DNA from: Xanthomonas translucens pv. translucens DSM 18974
GTDB lineage: Bacteria; Pseudomonadota; Gammaproteobacteria; Xanthomonadales; Xanthomonadaceae
Assembly (NCBI RefSeq): GCF_000331775.1
Contig: NZ_CAPJ01000310.1
Location: 1 to 18,019, forward strand
DNA length: 18,019 nucleotides
Direction of reading: 5' to 3'
The stretch's first letter is position 1, and each line of letters starts with the position of its first letter. The position numbers were made by a program, and so were the translations under genes. The notes under the pieces were generated by a model. That model had not been told where the DNA came from. It worked only from the letters and a program-made list of their open reading frames with translations, and searched no databases. This document shows positions 1 to 10,826 of the stretch, in pieces.

Positions 1-399
1 CCTCGGCCGGCGCCGGCGCCGGCGCTGGCTGCGCGCTGGCGGGGCCGGCATGCGCCTGCAGCGCGCGCTCCACCACCGCGACGATGTCGGCGCGGCCCAC
101 TGGCTTGACCAGGTGATCGAACGCACCAAGCTTCATCGCCTCGATGGTGTTGCTGCTGGAGGCGTAAGCGGTGAGCATCACCAGCGGCACCGCGGCGGCC
201 TGCGCATCGTCCTGGCGTGCGCGCATCAGCGCGATGCCGTCCATGCCGGGCATGCGGAAATCGACGAAGGCCAGATCGATGCCGCCTGCGCGCAGCCGCG
301 CCAGTCCGGCTTGCCCGTCGGCGGCGGCGATCACCTCATGGCCGAACGAGCGCAGCGTGGCCTGCAACGTGCTCAGGAAGGCGGTGTCGTCGTCGACGA

Positions 400-415
<16 letters not shown>
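1..415 (-). CDS. Response regulator, N-terminal receiver domain (cut by the left window edge)
   Basis: The minus strand reads open from an ATG at 415 to the window edge. It begins MARILIVDDD and gives a complete CheY-like receiver: acidic pocket D8-D10, phospho-acceptor D52 in the FVDFRMPGMDG block, T82 in MLTAY and K104 in LVKP. A Pro/Ala linker, coded by a GCCGGC repeat at about 8-27, follows and leads out of the window. Its ATG lies 16 bp inside the 3' end of the kinase gene at 400-1839, so the two are translationally coupled and almost certainly cognate. The receiver style, with SNTIEAMKLGAFDHLVKP, is that of NtrC-family regulators, so a sigma-54 AAA+ domain is the likely continuation. 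That domain is not visible here and is an inference. Confidence 0.85.
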
Positions 416-1839
<1,424 letters not shown>

Positions 1840-1856
1840 GGTCCACCGGGGATGCG

Positions 1857-1891
1857 AAAAAAGGGAAGGTAGCAGTGCGGCGAGCCGCCGC
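1857..1891 (-). terminator. Weak stem-loop and T-run between poxB and the kinase gene
   Basis: On the minus strand, just downstream of poxB, a 6-bp perfect stem (GCGGCG, loop GCT, CGCCGC; 1877-1891) is followed after 14 nt by six T (1857-1862). The spacing is too long for a classical intrinsic terminator, so attenuation or partial read-through into the kinase is as likely as termination. Confidence 0.25.
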
Positions 1892-1923
1892 GCATGCGCA
1901 GACGCGCGACCGCCGTTGGCCGC

Positions 1924-3648
1924 TCAGCGCAGGTTGGTCTTGACCAGTTCCACGACCTCGTCGCCGCGCCCGCTCATCACCGCGCGCAGCAGGTACAGGC
2001 CCATGCCCTTGGCCTGCTCCAGCTTGATCGCCGGCGGAATCACCAGCTCCTGGGTGGCCACGCGCACATCGAGCAGCACCGGCCCCGGATGCGAAAAGGC
2101 CTGGCGCAGCGCCGGCTCCAGTTGCGCTGATGCGTCCACGCGCAGGCCGAGGATGCCCATCGCATTGCTCATCGCCGCGAAGTCCGGGTTGCGCAGGTCG
2201 GTGCCGGTGTCCAGATACCCGGCCGACTTCATCTCCATCGCCACGAAGCCGAGCGAGGCGTTGTTGTAGACCACCACCTTCACCGGCAGGCCCAGTTGCG
2301 CCAGCGAGATGAAGTCGCCCATCAGCATGCTGAAGCCGCCGTCGCCGCACAGCGCGATCACCTGCCGGTGCGGGAACTGCGCCTGCGCGCCCAGCGCCTG
2401 CGGCATCGCGTTGGCCATCGAGCCGTGGTTGAACGAGCCGAGCAGGCGGCGCTTGCCGTTCATGGTCAGGTAGCGCGCCGCCCACACCGTGGGCGTGCCG
2501 ACATCGCAACTGAAGATCGCGTCCTCGTCGGCCAGCGCATCGATCATCCGGGTCAGGAACTGCGGATGCAGCGGTTCGCCGGGCGCGGCCGCCACCGCCA
2601 GCGCGTCGAGGCCTTCGCGCGCCTTGCGGTAGTGCGCCAGCGATTTTTCCAGGAAGTCGCGCTGTTCGCGCCGCTGCAGTTTCGGCAGCAATGCAGCGAT
2701 GGTCTCGCGTACGTCGGCGGCGATGCCCAGCTGCAGCGGCGTGCGCCGGCCCAGCGCGGATGGATCGCGATCGACCTGCACGATGGCCGCGTCCTGCGGA
2801 TAGAACTGACGGTACGGGAAATCGGTGCCGAGCATCAGCAGCGTGTCGCAGTTGAGCATGGCCTGGTAGCCGGAACTGAAACCGATCAGGCCGGTCATGC
2901 CGACATCGAACGGGTTGTCCCACTCCACGTGTTCCTTGCCGCGCAACGCGTGCACGATCGGCGCGCCGAGCAGGTCGGCCAGCGCCACCAGTTCGTCGTG
3001 CGCGCCGGCGCAGCCGCTGCCGCACAGCAGCGTGGTCGCCGCGCTCGCCTGCAACAGGTCGGCCAGGCGTTCCACGTCGGCATCGGCCGGCAGGATCCGC
3101 GGCGGCGTCAACGCCGGCCATTCGGTCGGCGTGCCCTTGGGCAGTTCCTGCAGCGCCACGTCGCCGGGAATCACCACCACCGCCACGCCCTGTTTCAGGA
3201 TCGCGGTGCGCATCGCCCGGTGCAGCACCTCCGGCATCTGTGCCTGGTTGGTGACCAGCTCGACGTAGTGGCTGCACTCGCGGAACAGTTCCTGCGGATG
3301 GGTTTCCTGGAAGTAGCCCAAGCCGATCTCGGAAGAAGGGATATGCGCGGCGATCGCCAACACCGGCTGATGGCTGCGATGGCAATCGAACAGGCCGTTG
3401 ATCAGGTGCAGGTTGCCCGGGCCGCAGCTGCCGGCGCAGACCGCGAGCTTGCCGCTCAGCGCTGCCTCGGCGCCGGCCGCGAACGCGGCCACCTCCTCGT
3501 GGCGCACGTGCATCCACTGGATGCTGTCCATCTGCCGCAACGCATCGGTCAGCCCGTTGAGACTGTCGCCGGTGACGCCCCAGATGCGTTCGACCCCGGC
3601 GCTGTGCAGGGTTTCGGCCAGATGCCGGGCGATGCTGAGTTTCGGCAC
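1924..3648 (-). CDS. poxB: Pyruvate dehydrogenase (quinone) / pyruvate oxidase PoxB
   Basis: 574 aa, thiamine-diphosphate- and FAD-dependent peripheral membrane enzyme that oxidatively decarboxylates pyruvate to acetate and CO2 and passes electrons to quinone. The whole chain aligns by eye with E. coli PoxB (572 aa), including [27 protein letters not shown] with catalytic Glu at 51, [20 protein letters not shown] and [12 protein letters not shown]. The ThDP motif runs from GDG at 435-437 to NN at 462-463. The C-terminal segment [17 protein letters not shown] matches the amphipathic lipid-binding tail that tethers PoxB to the membrane. The start is a GTG at 3648, preceded by GGAG at 8-nt spacing; the frame stays open far upstream (to 4293), but similarity begins here. 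In enterobacteria poxB is a stationary-phase, RpoS-dependent gene; whether that holds here is unknown. Confidence 0.95.
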   Translation of the reverse strand: MPKLSIARHLAETLHSAGVERIWGVTGDSLNGLTDALRQMDSIQWMHVRHEEVAAFAAGAEAALSGKLAVCAGSCGPGNLHLINGLFDCHRSHQPVLAIAAHIPSSEIGLGYFQETHPQELFRECSHYVELVTNQAQMPEVLHRAMRTAILKQGVAVVVIPGDVALQELPKGTPTEWPALTPPRILPADADVERLADLLQASAATTLLCGSGCAGAHDELVALADLLGAPIVHALRGKEHVEWDNPFDVGMTGLIGFSSGYQAMLNCDTLLMLGTDFPYRQFYPQDAAIVQVDRDPSALGRRTPLQLGIAADVRETIAALLPKLQRREQRDFLEKSLAHYRKAREGLDALAVAAAPGEPLHPQFLTRMIDALADEDAIFSCDVGTPTVWAARYLTMNGKRRLLGSFNHGSMANAMPQALGAQAQFPHRQVIALCGDGGFSMLMGDFISLAQLGLPVKVVVYNNASLGFVAMEMKSAGYLDTGTDLRNPDFAAMSNAMGILGLRVDASAQLEPALRQAFSHPGPVLLDVRVATQELVIPPAIKLEQAKGMGLYLLRAVMSGRGDEVVELVKTNLR

Positions 3649-3749
3649 GTGCGCTGCTCCGCGGGAGGGGGAGCGGCAGCGTCGCACTGGGCGCGTAAGT
3701 CCGGCGTCACGGAGCCGCCGACGCGCCGGCTTGGGTCCGCAGGGCGACG

Positions 3750-5246
3750 TCAGTGGCTGGAGTCGCCGACGCGCGCCACGCTGCCGGCGGATGCCGGGTG
3801 CGCGGCGGCTGGCTCCGTCGCATCGCTCAGGAACCGGTTCAGCGCCTTGCTGTAGTGGTGGACATTCGCGTGATAGCCGTAGAAACGATTGGCGGAGGGC
3901 TTGGGCGGCGCTCCGTCGCGACCGTCGTCCGGCTTCAGGCCCAGGCTGATGCGCACCAGGCCGGTGCCATGCAAGCGCACCGTCTTGAGGTTGTCGACCA
4001 GATTGCGGCGCGGCGCATGCGCCGCATTGAGCGTGATGATCACGCCATGGGATGACCTGAGATCGTAATGTGGGCTGTCCGCGAGCGCATGCTTCACCTG
4101 CGCTCGATTGAACAGCGCCGGGTCGGCCAGGACCAGCGATGGCGGATGGCGGAGCCTGCGTGCGCCTTGCAGCCCGGCGGCGAACATCTGTGCCGAGCCG
4201 CCGCCCAACGACAGGCCGCAAACGCGCCGTATGCTGACATCCTCTCGCTCTCCCAATGCCTTCGCAACAAGGCTGCCGGCTTCCTTGGCCCACCGATAGA
4301 CCTGGCCGACGCCGCCCTTGATGGTCGTGCCTATCTGCTGTACGGCTGCATCGACCTCACCGTCGAAATAGAGATCGACCTCGGTCCTTTCCGACCGGGT
4401 GTGCGGGTCGGTAACGGTCCTCTCTCTCAGCCACAGGTGGGTATGGTCCGCCAGCCACTGCAACCGTCCACGGTCGCTCCGCTCGATATTCGGATGTGAC
4501 ATCAAACGGGATGTTTTGATGACTTCATTCTCTTCAAGGCAGTCGTAGCGCTTGAACACGCTGTGCAAGCCCATGTCCAGACGCTCGCGCATGTCTGCCA
4601 ACAGCTGGGCGCGGGCGGCAGGATCGTGCAGCGCGTGCGCGTCGATCGGACCAAGGTTCAATGCCTGCGCCAGGCTGCCCAGCTGCTCCGCGGACAGCGA
4701 CTGCAGCGTCGCATCCGGTTGCTTCACCAGCTTGATGTGCTTGACCGCCGATGGCGCCGCGGTGGTCGCTGACGGGCCCGCAGTGGCGACTAGCGGCGAC
4801 GTACGGGCCGTACCGCTGCCGGTGGCGGGCGACACAGATGACGACGTGGGTGGCGCCGCGCTCGGCGGGCTTCCCGCGACGGCGGCGTCCAACGCTTCCT
4901 TGCGCGCTGCATGGCGCAGCAGCGCGCCCAATGGACCGCGTGTCCCCGGCGGAAGATCCGCAGTGGCGGGAGGCGACATCAGGCTCGCCAGGTCGCCGTG
5001 GGTCTGCGCCGGCAAGCTGACCCAACTGGACGCGTTGATGGGCACCGGCACCGGCGCGGGACGGCCGGACCGGGTTGCGTTCTGGCGCAACAGCTGCGGG
5101 CGGCGCGACAAGCCATCGACCACCGACGACGACGACCCCGGATCGTGCGCCGCGGCCGCCGAAGACGTCACGGCCGCGCTCGCTGCAGGCGCCGCTGCAG
5201 CGGTTGGCTTCTTGCCGAACAGTCTCGAAGGATATGGAAATTTCAT
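3750..5246 (-). CDS. Candidate type III secreted effector with lipase-like (GLSLGG) domain
   Basis: 498 aa from the ATG at 5246. Residues 1 to about 170 are low complexity, rich in Ser, Ala, Pro and Thr (it opens [13 protein letters not shown]), as is common for Xanthomonas type III effectors. There is no Sec signal or TM helix. The C-terminal half is globular and carries GLSLGG with nucleophile S346, like the G-x-S-x-G elbow of class 3 lipases. D375 (in LADPALFN) and H459 or H463/H464 (YHANVHH) are plausible remaining triad members. A PIP box and matched -10 lie upstream at 5462-5524, implying HrpG/HrpX control. An open frame continues upstream to a TTG at 5453, but that codon sits almost at the predicted transcription start, so it is rejected. 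The lipase-type effector XopAP (RipAL-like) is a possible relative; I cannot confirm identity, so no symbol is given. Confidence 0.75.
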   Translation of the reverse strand: MKFPYPSRLFGKKPTAAAAPAASAAVTSSAAAAHDPGSSSSVVDGLSRRPQLLRQNATRSGRPAPVPVPINASSWVSLPAQTHGDLASLMSPPATADLPPGTRGPLGALLRHAARKEALDAAVAGSPPSAAPPTSSSVSPATGSGTARTSPLVATAGPSATTAAPSAVKHIKLVKQPDATLQSLSAEQLGSLAQALNLGPIDAHALHDPAARAQLLADMRERLDMGLHSVFKRYDCLEENEVIKTSRLMSHPNIERSDRGRLQWLADHTHLWLRERTVTDPHTRSERTEVDLYFDGEVDAAVQQIGTTIKGGVGQVYRWAKEAGSLVAKALGEREDVSIRRVCGLSLGGGSAQMFAAGLQGARRLRHPPSLVLADPALFNRAQVKHALADSPHYDLRSSHGVIITLNAAHAPRRNLVDNLKTVRLHGTGLVRISLGLKPDDGRDGAPPKPSANRFYGYHANVHHYSKALNRFLSDATEPAAAHPASAGSVARVGDSSH

Positions 5247-5461
5247 CCTGGCCCGCCAATGCAGCGCTTGCCGACCTTTGCGACAACTGCGGTCACCGGC
5301 ATGCGCCAGCGGCGCATGTCTGCACGCATCGGCGCCATCGGCCCACGACAGGCCTCCGCTGTCTGGACCCGCTGCACGCCGTTGCGTTGCCACTTCGTTT
5401 CGCAAGAGGCTGCCTGGCAGGCGATACGCAAGCTCTTCGTTTGCCTTGAACAAGGCCTATA

Positions 5462-5524
5462 AGGCTACGCGTGCGCCATGCCGTGCTTCCCGCGCATAGC
5501 CGAAAAAACAACCGCGTTTTCGAA
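5462..5524 (-). promoter_or_regulatory. PIP box and -10 element (HrpX-type promoter)
   Basis: On the minus strand, TTCGA at 5524-5520 and TTCGG at 5504-5500 are separated by exactly 15 nt, matching the plant-inducible promoter box TTCGB-N15-TTCGB except for A in place of B in the first half. TAGCCT at 5467-5462 fits the YANNNT -10 element and starts 32 nt after the box, inside the usual 30-32 nt window. The predicted start site is near 5455, giving a leader of roughly 210 nt before the effector ATG at 5246. Confidence 0.75.
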
Positions 5525-5667
5525 GCAACGCCTACAGGACGGACGGCAAGCGGCGCGGCGGCACTGCAATGCATGCTCTGCAGCGGGCATGGGCAGCAGA
5601 CGAGCGGGCAATGAGAACCCGCTGGTGTTTCCCGGCTGCGCTCGCAGGGACGACCGCTGGCCCTGCG

Positions 5668-6789
5668 TCAACCAGCGTGTGTCGCCTGCCGCAAGCGGTG
5701 GGCGTGCCGCGGCCGGCTCGGGAAGGCGTGGCGCACGATCCGCCACATCACCTGGCCGAACTGGCGCGGCAGCGAGCCGGTGTTGTAATGCTGGCCGTAG
5801 CGCGCGCAGATCGCCTTCACCTCGACCGCCAGTGCCGCATAGCGGTTGGCCGGGATGTCCGGGTAGAAATGGTGCTCGATCTGGTGGCTCAGGTTGCCCG
5901 ACAGCACGTTCAACAGCTTGACGCCGGCCAGGTTGGAAGAACCGCGCAGCTGGCGCAGATACCAGTGGCCGCGCGACTCGCCCCTGATCGACTCCTTCGG
6001 GAACGTCTCCGCATCGGCGGTGAAGTGGCCGCAGAAGATGATCACGAAGGTCCAGATGCTGCGCAGCACGTTGGCGGTGAGGTTGCCCAGCAGCACGGTC
6101 AGGAAGAACGGGCCGGCCAGCGCCGGGAAGAGCACGTAGTCCTTCAGGATCTGCCGGCCCATCTTGCGCCCGACCGGGGCGAAGCTGCGGCGCAACTCGC
6201 CGCGCTTCATCTTGCCGGCGAACCAGCGGCCCAGGCGCAGGTCCTGGATCGCCACGCCCCATTCGAACAGCAGCGCGAACACCACCGCAATGAACGGCTG
6301 GGCCAGGTAGAACGGGCGCCAGCGCTGCTCGGGGAAGATCCGCAACAGGCCGTAGCCGATGTCGTCGTCCATGCCGCGCACATTGGTATAGGTGTGGTGC
6401 TTGAAGTTGTGCGTTTTGCGCCAGTTGTCGCCGGTGGCGACGATATCCCACTCGTAGGTGTTGCCGTTCAACTGCGCATCGCCCATCCAGTCATACTGGC
6501 CGTGCATCACGTTGTGCCCCAGCTCCATGTTCTCCAGGATCTTGGACAGGGTCAGCAGCGCCACGCCGGCGATCCACGCCGGCCACAGCACGCTGTGCAC
6601 GAACGCGCCCAGGAACAGCAGCACGCGCCCGGCCAGGCCGGTGTAGCGCACTGCGGCGACGATGCGGCGGATGTAGCGCGCGTCGGCCTCGCCCAGGGTG
6701 GCGACGGTGCGCGCGCGCAGCGCGTCGAGTTCGTCGCCGAAGGCCTGCAGTTCGGCCGGGGTCAGTGCGCGGTTGCGGGGAACAGCCAT
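5668..6789 (-). CDS. Membrane fatty acyl desaturase (DesB / DesA3-like)
   Basis: 373 aa. An integral-membrane di-iron desaturase with all three histidine boxes: HNVMH (H92, H96), HNFKHH (H127, H131, H132) and HQIEHH (H302, H306, H307). Hydrophobic stretches lie at about 55-85 and 170-260, the usual topology with the boxes on the cytoplasmic face. It should introduce a cis double bond, probably delta-9, into acyl-CoA or phospholipid acyl chains using electrons from the neighbouring reductase. The ATG at 6789 has AAGGA about 7 nt upstream and lies 11 bp after the reductase stop, so the two form an operon. The arrangement with a divergent DesT/FabR-like repressor resembles Pseudomonas aeruginosa desT-desCB; substrate specificity is inferred from that resemblance. 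Confidence 0.9.
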   Translation of the reverse strand: MAVPRNRALTPAELQAFGDELDALRARTVATLGEADARYIRRIVAAVRYTGLAGRVLLFLGAFVHSVLWPAWIAGVALLTLSKILENMELGHNVMHGQYDWMGDAQLNGNTYEWDIVATGDNWRKTHNFKHHTYTNVRGMDDDIGYGLLRIFPEQRWRPFYLAQPFIAVVFALLFEWGVAIQDLRLGRWFAGKMKRGELRRSFAPVGRKMGRQILKDYVLFPALAGPFFLTVLLGNLTANVLRSIWTFVIIFCGHFTADAETFPKESIRGESRGHWYLRQLRGSSNLAGVKLLNVLSGNLSHQIEHHFYPDIPANRYAALAVEVKAICARYGQHYNTGSLPRQFGQVMWRIVRHAFPSRPRHAHRLRQATHAG

Positions 6790-6800
6790 GGGGAAGTCCT

Positions 6801-7877
6801 TCAAAGGTCCAGGATCAGGTCGCTGCTGGCGCTGTTGATGCACAGCTTCAGCATCGAACCCGGTTCGGTAGCGTGCGCGCCGGTGAGCAGGTCGCGGGTC
6901 GCCCCGGATTGCTTGCCGCAGGCGCAGCTGTTGCAGATGCCCATGCGGCAGCCGTGCTTCGGGCGCAGGCCCTCGGCTTCCAGCGCGCTGAGCAGCGATT
7001 GCCCGCGCGGCAGCTGCAGCACTCGGCCGCTACGCGCCAGGGTCACCGCGACCGTGCCGTGTTCGGCATCGTCCAGTTGCGGCGGACTGAACGCCTCGGC
7101 CTGGAAGCGCGCGACCCTGCCCTCCAGGCGAGTACGCGCAGCCTGCACGAAACCGCCGGGACCGCAGGCCAGCACCTGCGCCTGTTGCAGCCCGGCCAGG
7201 TGCGCCAGCGGCAGCGTGTCCACGCGCGGCGCCGGCGCGGCGCCTTCGCCGGTGACCGCCAGCTGCAAGCGGAAACGCGGGTGCGCGGCATCCAGCGCCT
7301 GCAGTTCCTCGACGAAGCACAACTGGTCGCTGCGCCGCGCCCAATAGATCAGGTCCACGTCGGCGGGCATGCCGACCGCGGCCAGTTGCCGCAGCAGTGC
7401 GCGCATCGGGGTGATGCCGCTGCCGGCGGCCAGCAGCAGCCAGCGTCCCTGCGGCGCGGCGGGCAGCACCATGTCGCCGAACGCCTGGCCCAGTTCGAAG
7501 GTCTCGCCAATCCGCGCGGTGTCGGCCAGGTACTGGCTGACGCGGCCGCCGTCGATCGCCTTAACGGTGATCGCCAGGCGCCCGCCCGGCAGCGGCGTGG
7601 GGCTGTAGCTGCGGGTCAGGCGGCGCCCGTCGATCTCCACCCCCAGCTGCACGTGCTGGCCGGCGCGCAGGCCGCGCCAGTGGCGGTTGGCCTTGAGGAT
7701 CAGGGTCACCGCGTCGCTGCTGGCGCGTTCGCGCTGCAGCAGCCGCGCGCGCGGGCGCTGCCAGGTCCACAGCGGATGCAGCCGCGTGGACCAGAAATCG
7801 AACACCTCCGGCTGCACCCAAGCGCGCGGGGCGCGGGTAGCGGAGCGGGCGGCGGCAGGACGGCGGGCAGCGTTCAT
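6801..7877 (-). CDS. Ferredoxin reductase-like electron donor for the desaturase (DesC-like)
   Basis: 358 aa, flavodoxin-reductase superfamily fused to a C-terminal plant-type ferredoxin. An FAD-binding domain carries RSYSP, followed by an NAD(P)-binding domain with GSGITPMRALLRQL. The C-terminal 2Fe-2S domain has cysteines 310, 315, 318 and 346 (C-x4-C-x2-C and a distal C). It moves electrons from NAD(P)H through FAD and 2Fe-2S to the desaturase encoded 11 bp downstream. The ATG at 7877 is the only credible start: the next in-frame Met is far inside the protein. No Shine-Dalgarno precedes it, and the predicted promoter places the transcription start at or next to the A of ATG, suggesting a leaderless message. 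Confidence 0.9.
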   Translation of the reverse strand: MNAARRPAAARSATRAPRAWVQPEVFDFWSTRLHPLWTWQRPRARLLQRERASSDAVTLILKANRHWRGLRAGQHVQLGVEIDGRRLTRSYSPTPLPGGRLAITVKAIDGGRVSQYLADTARIGETFELGQAFGDMVLPAAPQGRWLLLAAGSGITPMRALLRQLAAVGMPADVDLIYWARRSDQLCFVEELQALDAAHPRFRLQLAVTGEGAAPAPRVDTLPLAHLAGLQQAQVLACGPGGFVQAARTRLEGRVARFQAEAFSPPQLDDAEHGTVAVTLARSGRVLQLPRGQSLLSALEAEGLRPKHGCRMGICNSCACGKQSGATRDLLTGAHATEPGSMLKLCINSASSDLILDL

Positions 7878-7884
7878 GGCGACT

Positions 7885-7912
7885 ACTATACAGACGCAGA
7901 TACAGATGTCTA
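7885..7912 (-). promoter_or_regulatory. Predicted sigma-70 promoter of the desaturase operon
   Basis: On the minus strand TAGACA (7912-7907; 5 of 6 matches to TTGACA) and TATAGT (7890-7885; 5 of 6 to TATAAT) are 16 bp apart. Seven nt lie between the -10 and the A of the ATG at 7877, which predicts a start site at or adjacent to the start codon. Confidence 0.55.
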
Positions 7913-7924
7913 TACAGTTGTATA
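7887..7924. promoter_or_regulatory. Probable DesT-like operator: palindrome and 12-bp phased repeats
   Basis: TATACAGTTGTATA at 7911-7924 is a 6+6 bp perfect inverted repeat around GT. It is also the third copy of a heptamer repeated every 12 bp: TATACAG (7887), GATACAG (7899), TATACAG (7911). The block covers both elements of the predicted reductase promoter and lies immediately upstream of the TetR gene, so binding could control both directions. That the TetR protein binds here is an inference from position and symmetry. Confidence 0.55.
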
Positions 7925-7970
7925 TTCACGAAGAGGTTATGATCGCAGCCTTGCCACGCCCAGTCCGTCC

Positions 7971-8621
7971 ATGACTTCCATCGTTCCCCTGCCCCTGCCC
8001 GAGGACGCGCTGCCCGCGCGCAGGAGCGCGATCTCGCGCGAAGACCTGCTGGCGGCGGCGCTGAAGCTGATCGGACCGCACCGCAGCGTGTCCACGCTGA
8101 GCCTGCGCGAAGTGACCCGCGAAGCCGGCATCGCCCCGAACAGCTTCTATCGCCAGTTCCGCGACATGGACGAACTGGCGGTGGCGCTGATCGACCTGGC
8201 CGGCAGTTCGCTGCGCACCATCATCGGCCAGGCGCGGCGGCGCGCCGCCGGCAGCAACCGCAGCGTGATCCTCAGTTCGGTGGAAACCTTCATGGAGCAG
8301 CTGCGCGCCGACGACAAGCTGCTGCACGTACTGCTGCGCGAAGGCACGGTGGGGTCGGATGCGTTCAAGCGCGCGGTGGACCGCGAGCTGAACTATTTCG
8401 AGGACGAATTGCGCCTGGACCTGATCCGCCTGGCCGCGATCGACCAGGCGCCGCTGCACGAACCGGCGCTGGTGTCCAAGGCGATCACCCGGCTGGTGTT
8501 CGCGATGGGCGCCACTGCGATGGACCTGCCGCCGGAGAGAGACCCGGAACTGATCCGCCAGATCAGCGCGATGCTGCGCATGATCATTCTCGGCTCGCGC
8601 ACGATCGCCGCTTCGGCGTAG
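7971..8621 (+). CDS. TetR-family regulator of unsaturated fatty acid synthesis (DesT/FabR-like)
   Basis: 216 aa. The N-terminal helix-turn-helix covers about residues 20-65 and contains SLREVTREAGIAPNSFYRQFRDMDEL, the signature recognition region of FabR and DesT. The all-helical ligand domain includes SSVETFMEQLRADDKLLHVLLREG, also typical of that subgroup. These proteins sense the balance of unsaturated and saturated acyl-CoA/ACP and repress desaturase or fabA/fabB genes. It is transcribed divergently from the desaturase operon across 93 bp holding the probable operator. ATG 7971 is preferred because the family similarity starts shortly after it. A TATGAT at 7938-7943 could be its -10. Confidence 0.88.
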   Translation: MTSIVPLPLPEDALPARRSAISREDLLAAALKLIGPHRSVSTLSLREVTREAGIAPNSFYRQFRDMDELAVALIDLAGSSLRTIIGQARRRAAGSNRSVILSSVETFMEQLRADDKLLHVLLREGTVGSDAFKRAVDRELNYFEDELRLDLIRLAAIDQAPLHEPALVSKAITRLVFAMGATAMDLPPERDPELIRQISAMLRMIILGSRTIAASA

Positions 8622-8913
8622 CCGCATCCGCGTAGCGCATGCGCTGAATACGCGCACGTTGCCGCGGTCAGCGCTCATGCCCTGAATTGGGTTGCGCGTA
8701 CGCGCCTGCGCATCGCTCGCCATTCCTGCCGGCCGCAAGGCTGCTAGGGAATGGCGCACAGGACATAGTGGACATGCTATGTGGATAGGCATCCGCCGAC
8801 CTGCCATATCCGCAATCTGCGGCCAGATCGAGAGCGCGTGAGGAAGACAGCACACGCGATCGCCGGCGCAGGTATACAGTGACCCCGCATATTCCGCAGG
8901 TACGCGCAAGGCA
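8622..8913. other. Intergenic region upstream of the KaiC-like operon
   Basis: No coding sequence is supported here. It holds a 12-bp perfect palindrome AGCGCATGCGCT at 8634-8645 just after the TetR stop, without a T-run. Near the downstream gene are GTATACAGT (8872-8880) and a GCATATT element, either of which could be part of the operon promoter. No convincing -35 is visible. Confidence 0.4.
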
Positions 8914-9347
8914 ATGGAGAATCCCGCGCTATCTGCGGCTGTTGCCGCGCTCGCCCGACAAGCCGCCGCCGGCACCGAGGCGTCGGTAGTCGCGGCGTCG
9001 GTGGCAGCCACCTGGCGGCAGATCGAACAGGCACTGGCCCCGATCCTCGGCGCACGCGGCGTCGCCGCGCTGTTCAAGCGCGCCCTGTTCCTGACCAAGG
9101 ACGGTTTCCCGTGGCTGCACGACGCGTTCGTCGCGATCGAGTCATCCAGCGAACACAACGCGCTCGACATTTTCCGCGTGGCGCTGAGCCGACAAAGCGC
9201 TGCCACCGCGGCCGCTGGCGCTGGCGCCTTCCTTTCGACCTTTCATGGCGTGCTGGTCAGCATGATCGGCGCAACCCTCACCGAGCGGCTGTTGCAGTCG
9301 GTGTCGGTCACCTTTTCCAGCGGACCTCCCGCGCAGGACATCTCTTC

Positions 9348-9351
<4 letters not shown>
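8914..9351 (+). CDS. Unknown 145-aa helical protein, first gene of the KaiC-like operon
   Basis: 145 aa, not recognised as a known family. It is Ala-rich and predicted by eye to be almost wholly helical, with no cysteine and no clear signal peptide. The most information-rich stretch is the centre (about residues 50-78: RGVAALFKRALFLT, then DGFPWLHD). Near the C-terminus a weakly hydrophobic segment (about 100-125) is more likely a buried helix than a TM segment. Its stop overlaps the KaiC-like start in ATGA (9348-9351), so it is translationally coupled to that ATPase and is a good candidate for a binding partner or input module. An AAGG lies close before the ATG. High third-position GC through the frame supports it as a real gene. 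Confidence 0.75.
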
Positions 9352-10820
<1,469 letters not shown>

Positions 10821-10826
10821 GCCAGC

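Noticed and set aside
2296..3855. A 519-codon plus frame opposite poxB
   Set aside because: It is antisense to a clearly conserved PoxB protein, and its composition is typical of a shadow frame.
3649..4293. Upstream extension of the poxB frame
   Set aside because: PoxB similarity starts exactly at the GTG at 3648 with a GGAG before it; the extension is antisense-like shadow over the effector gene.
5247..5453. N-terminal extension of the effector candidate from the TTG at 5453
   Set aside because: The PIP/-10 pair places the transcription start at about 5455, leaving no leader, and the extension has shadow-like composition.
5570..5630. Possible terminator after the desaturase (AGCGGG ... CCCGCT)
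   Set aside because: The stem is only 6 bp with a 9-nt loop and is not followed by a T-run on the minus strand.
5569..7347. A 592-codon plus frame opposite the desaturase and reductase
   Set aside because: Both real genes have complete catalytic motifs on the minus strand; this frame has none.
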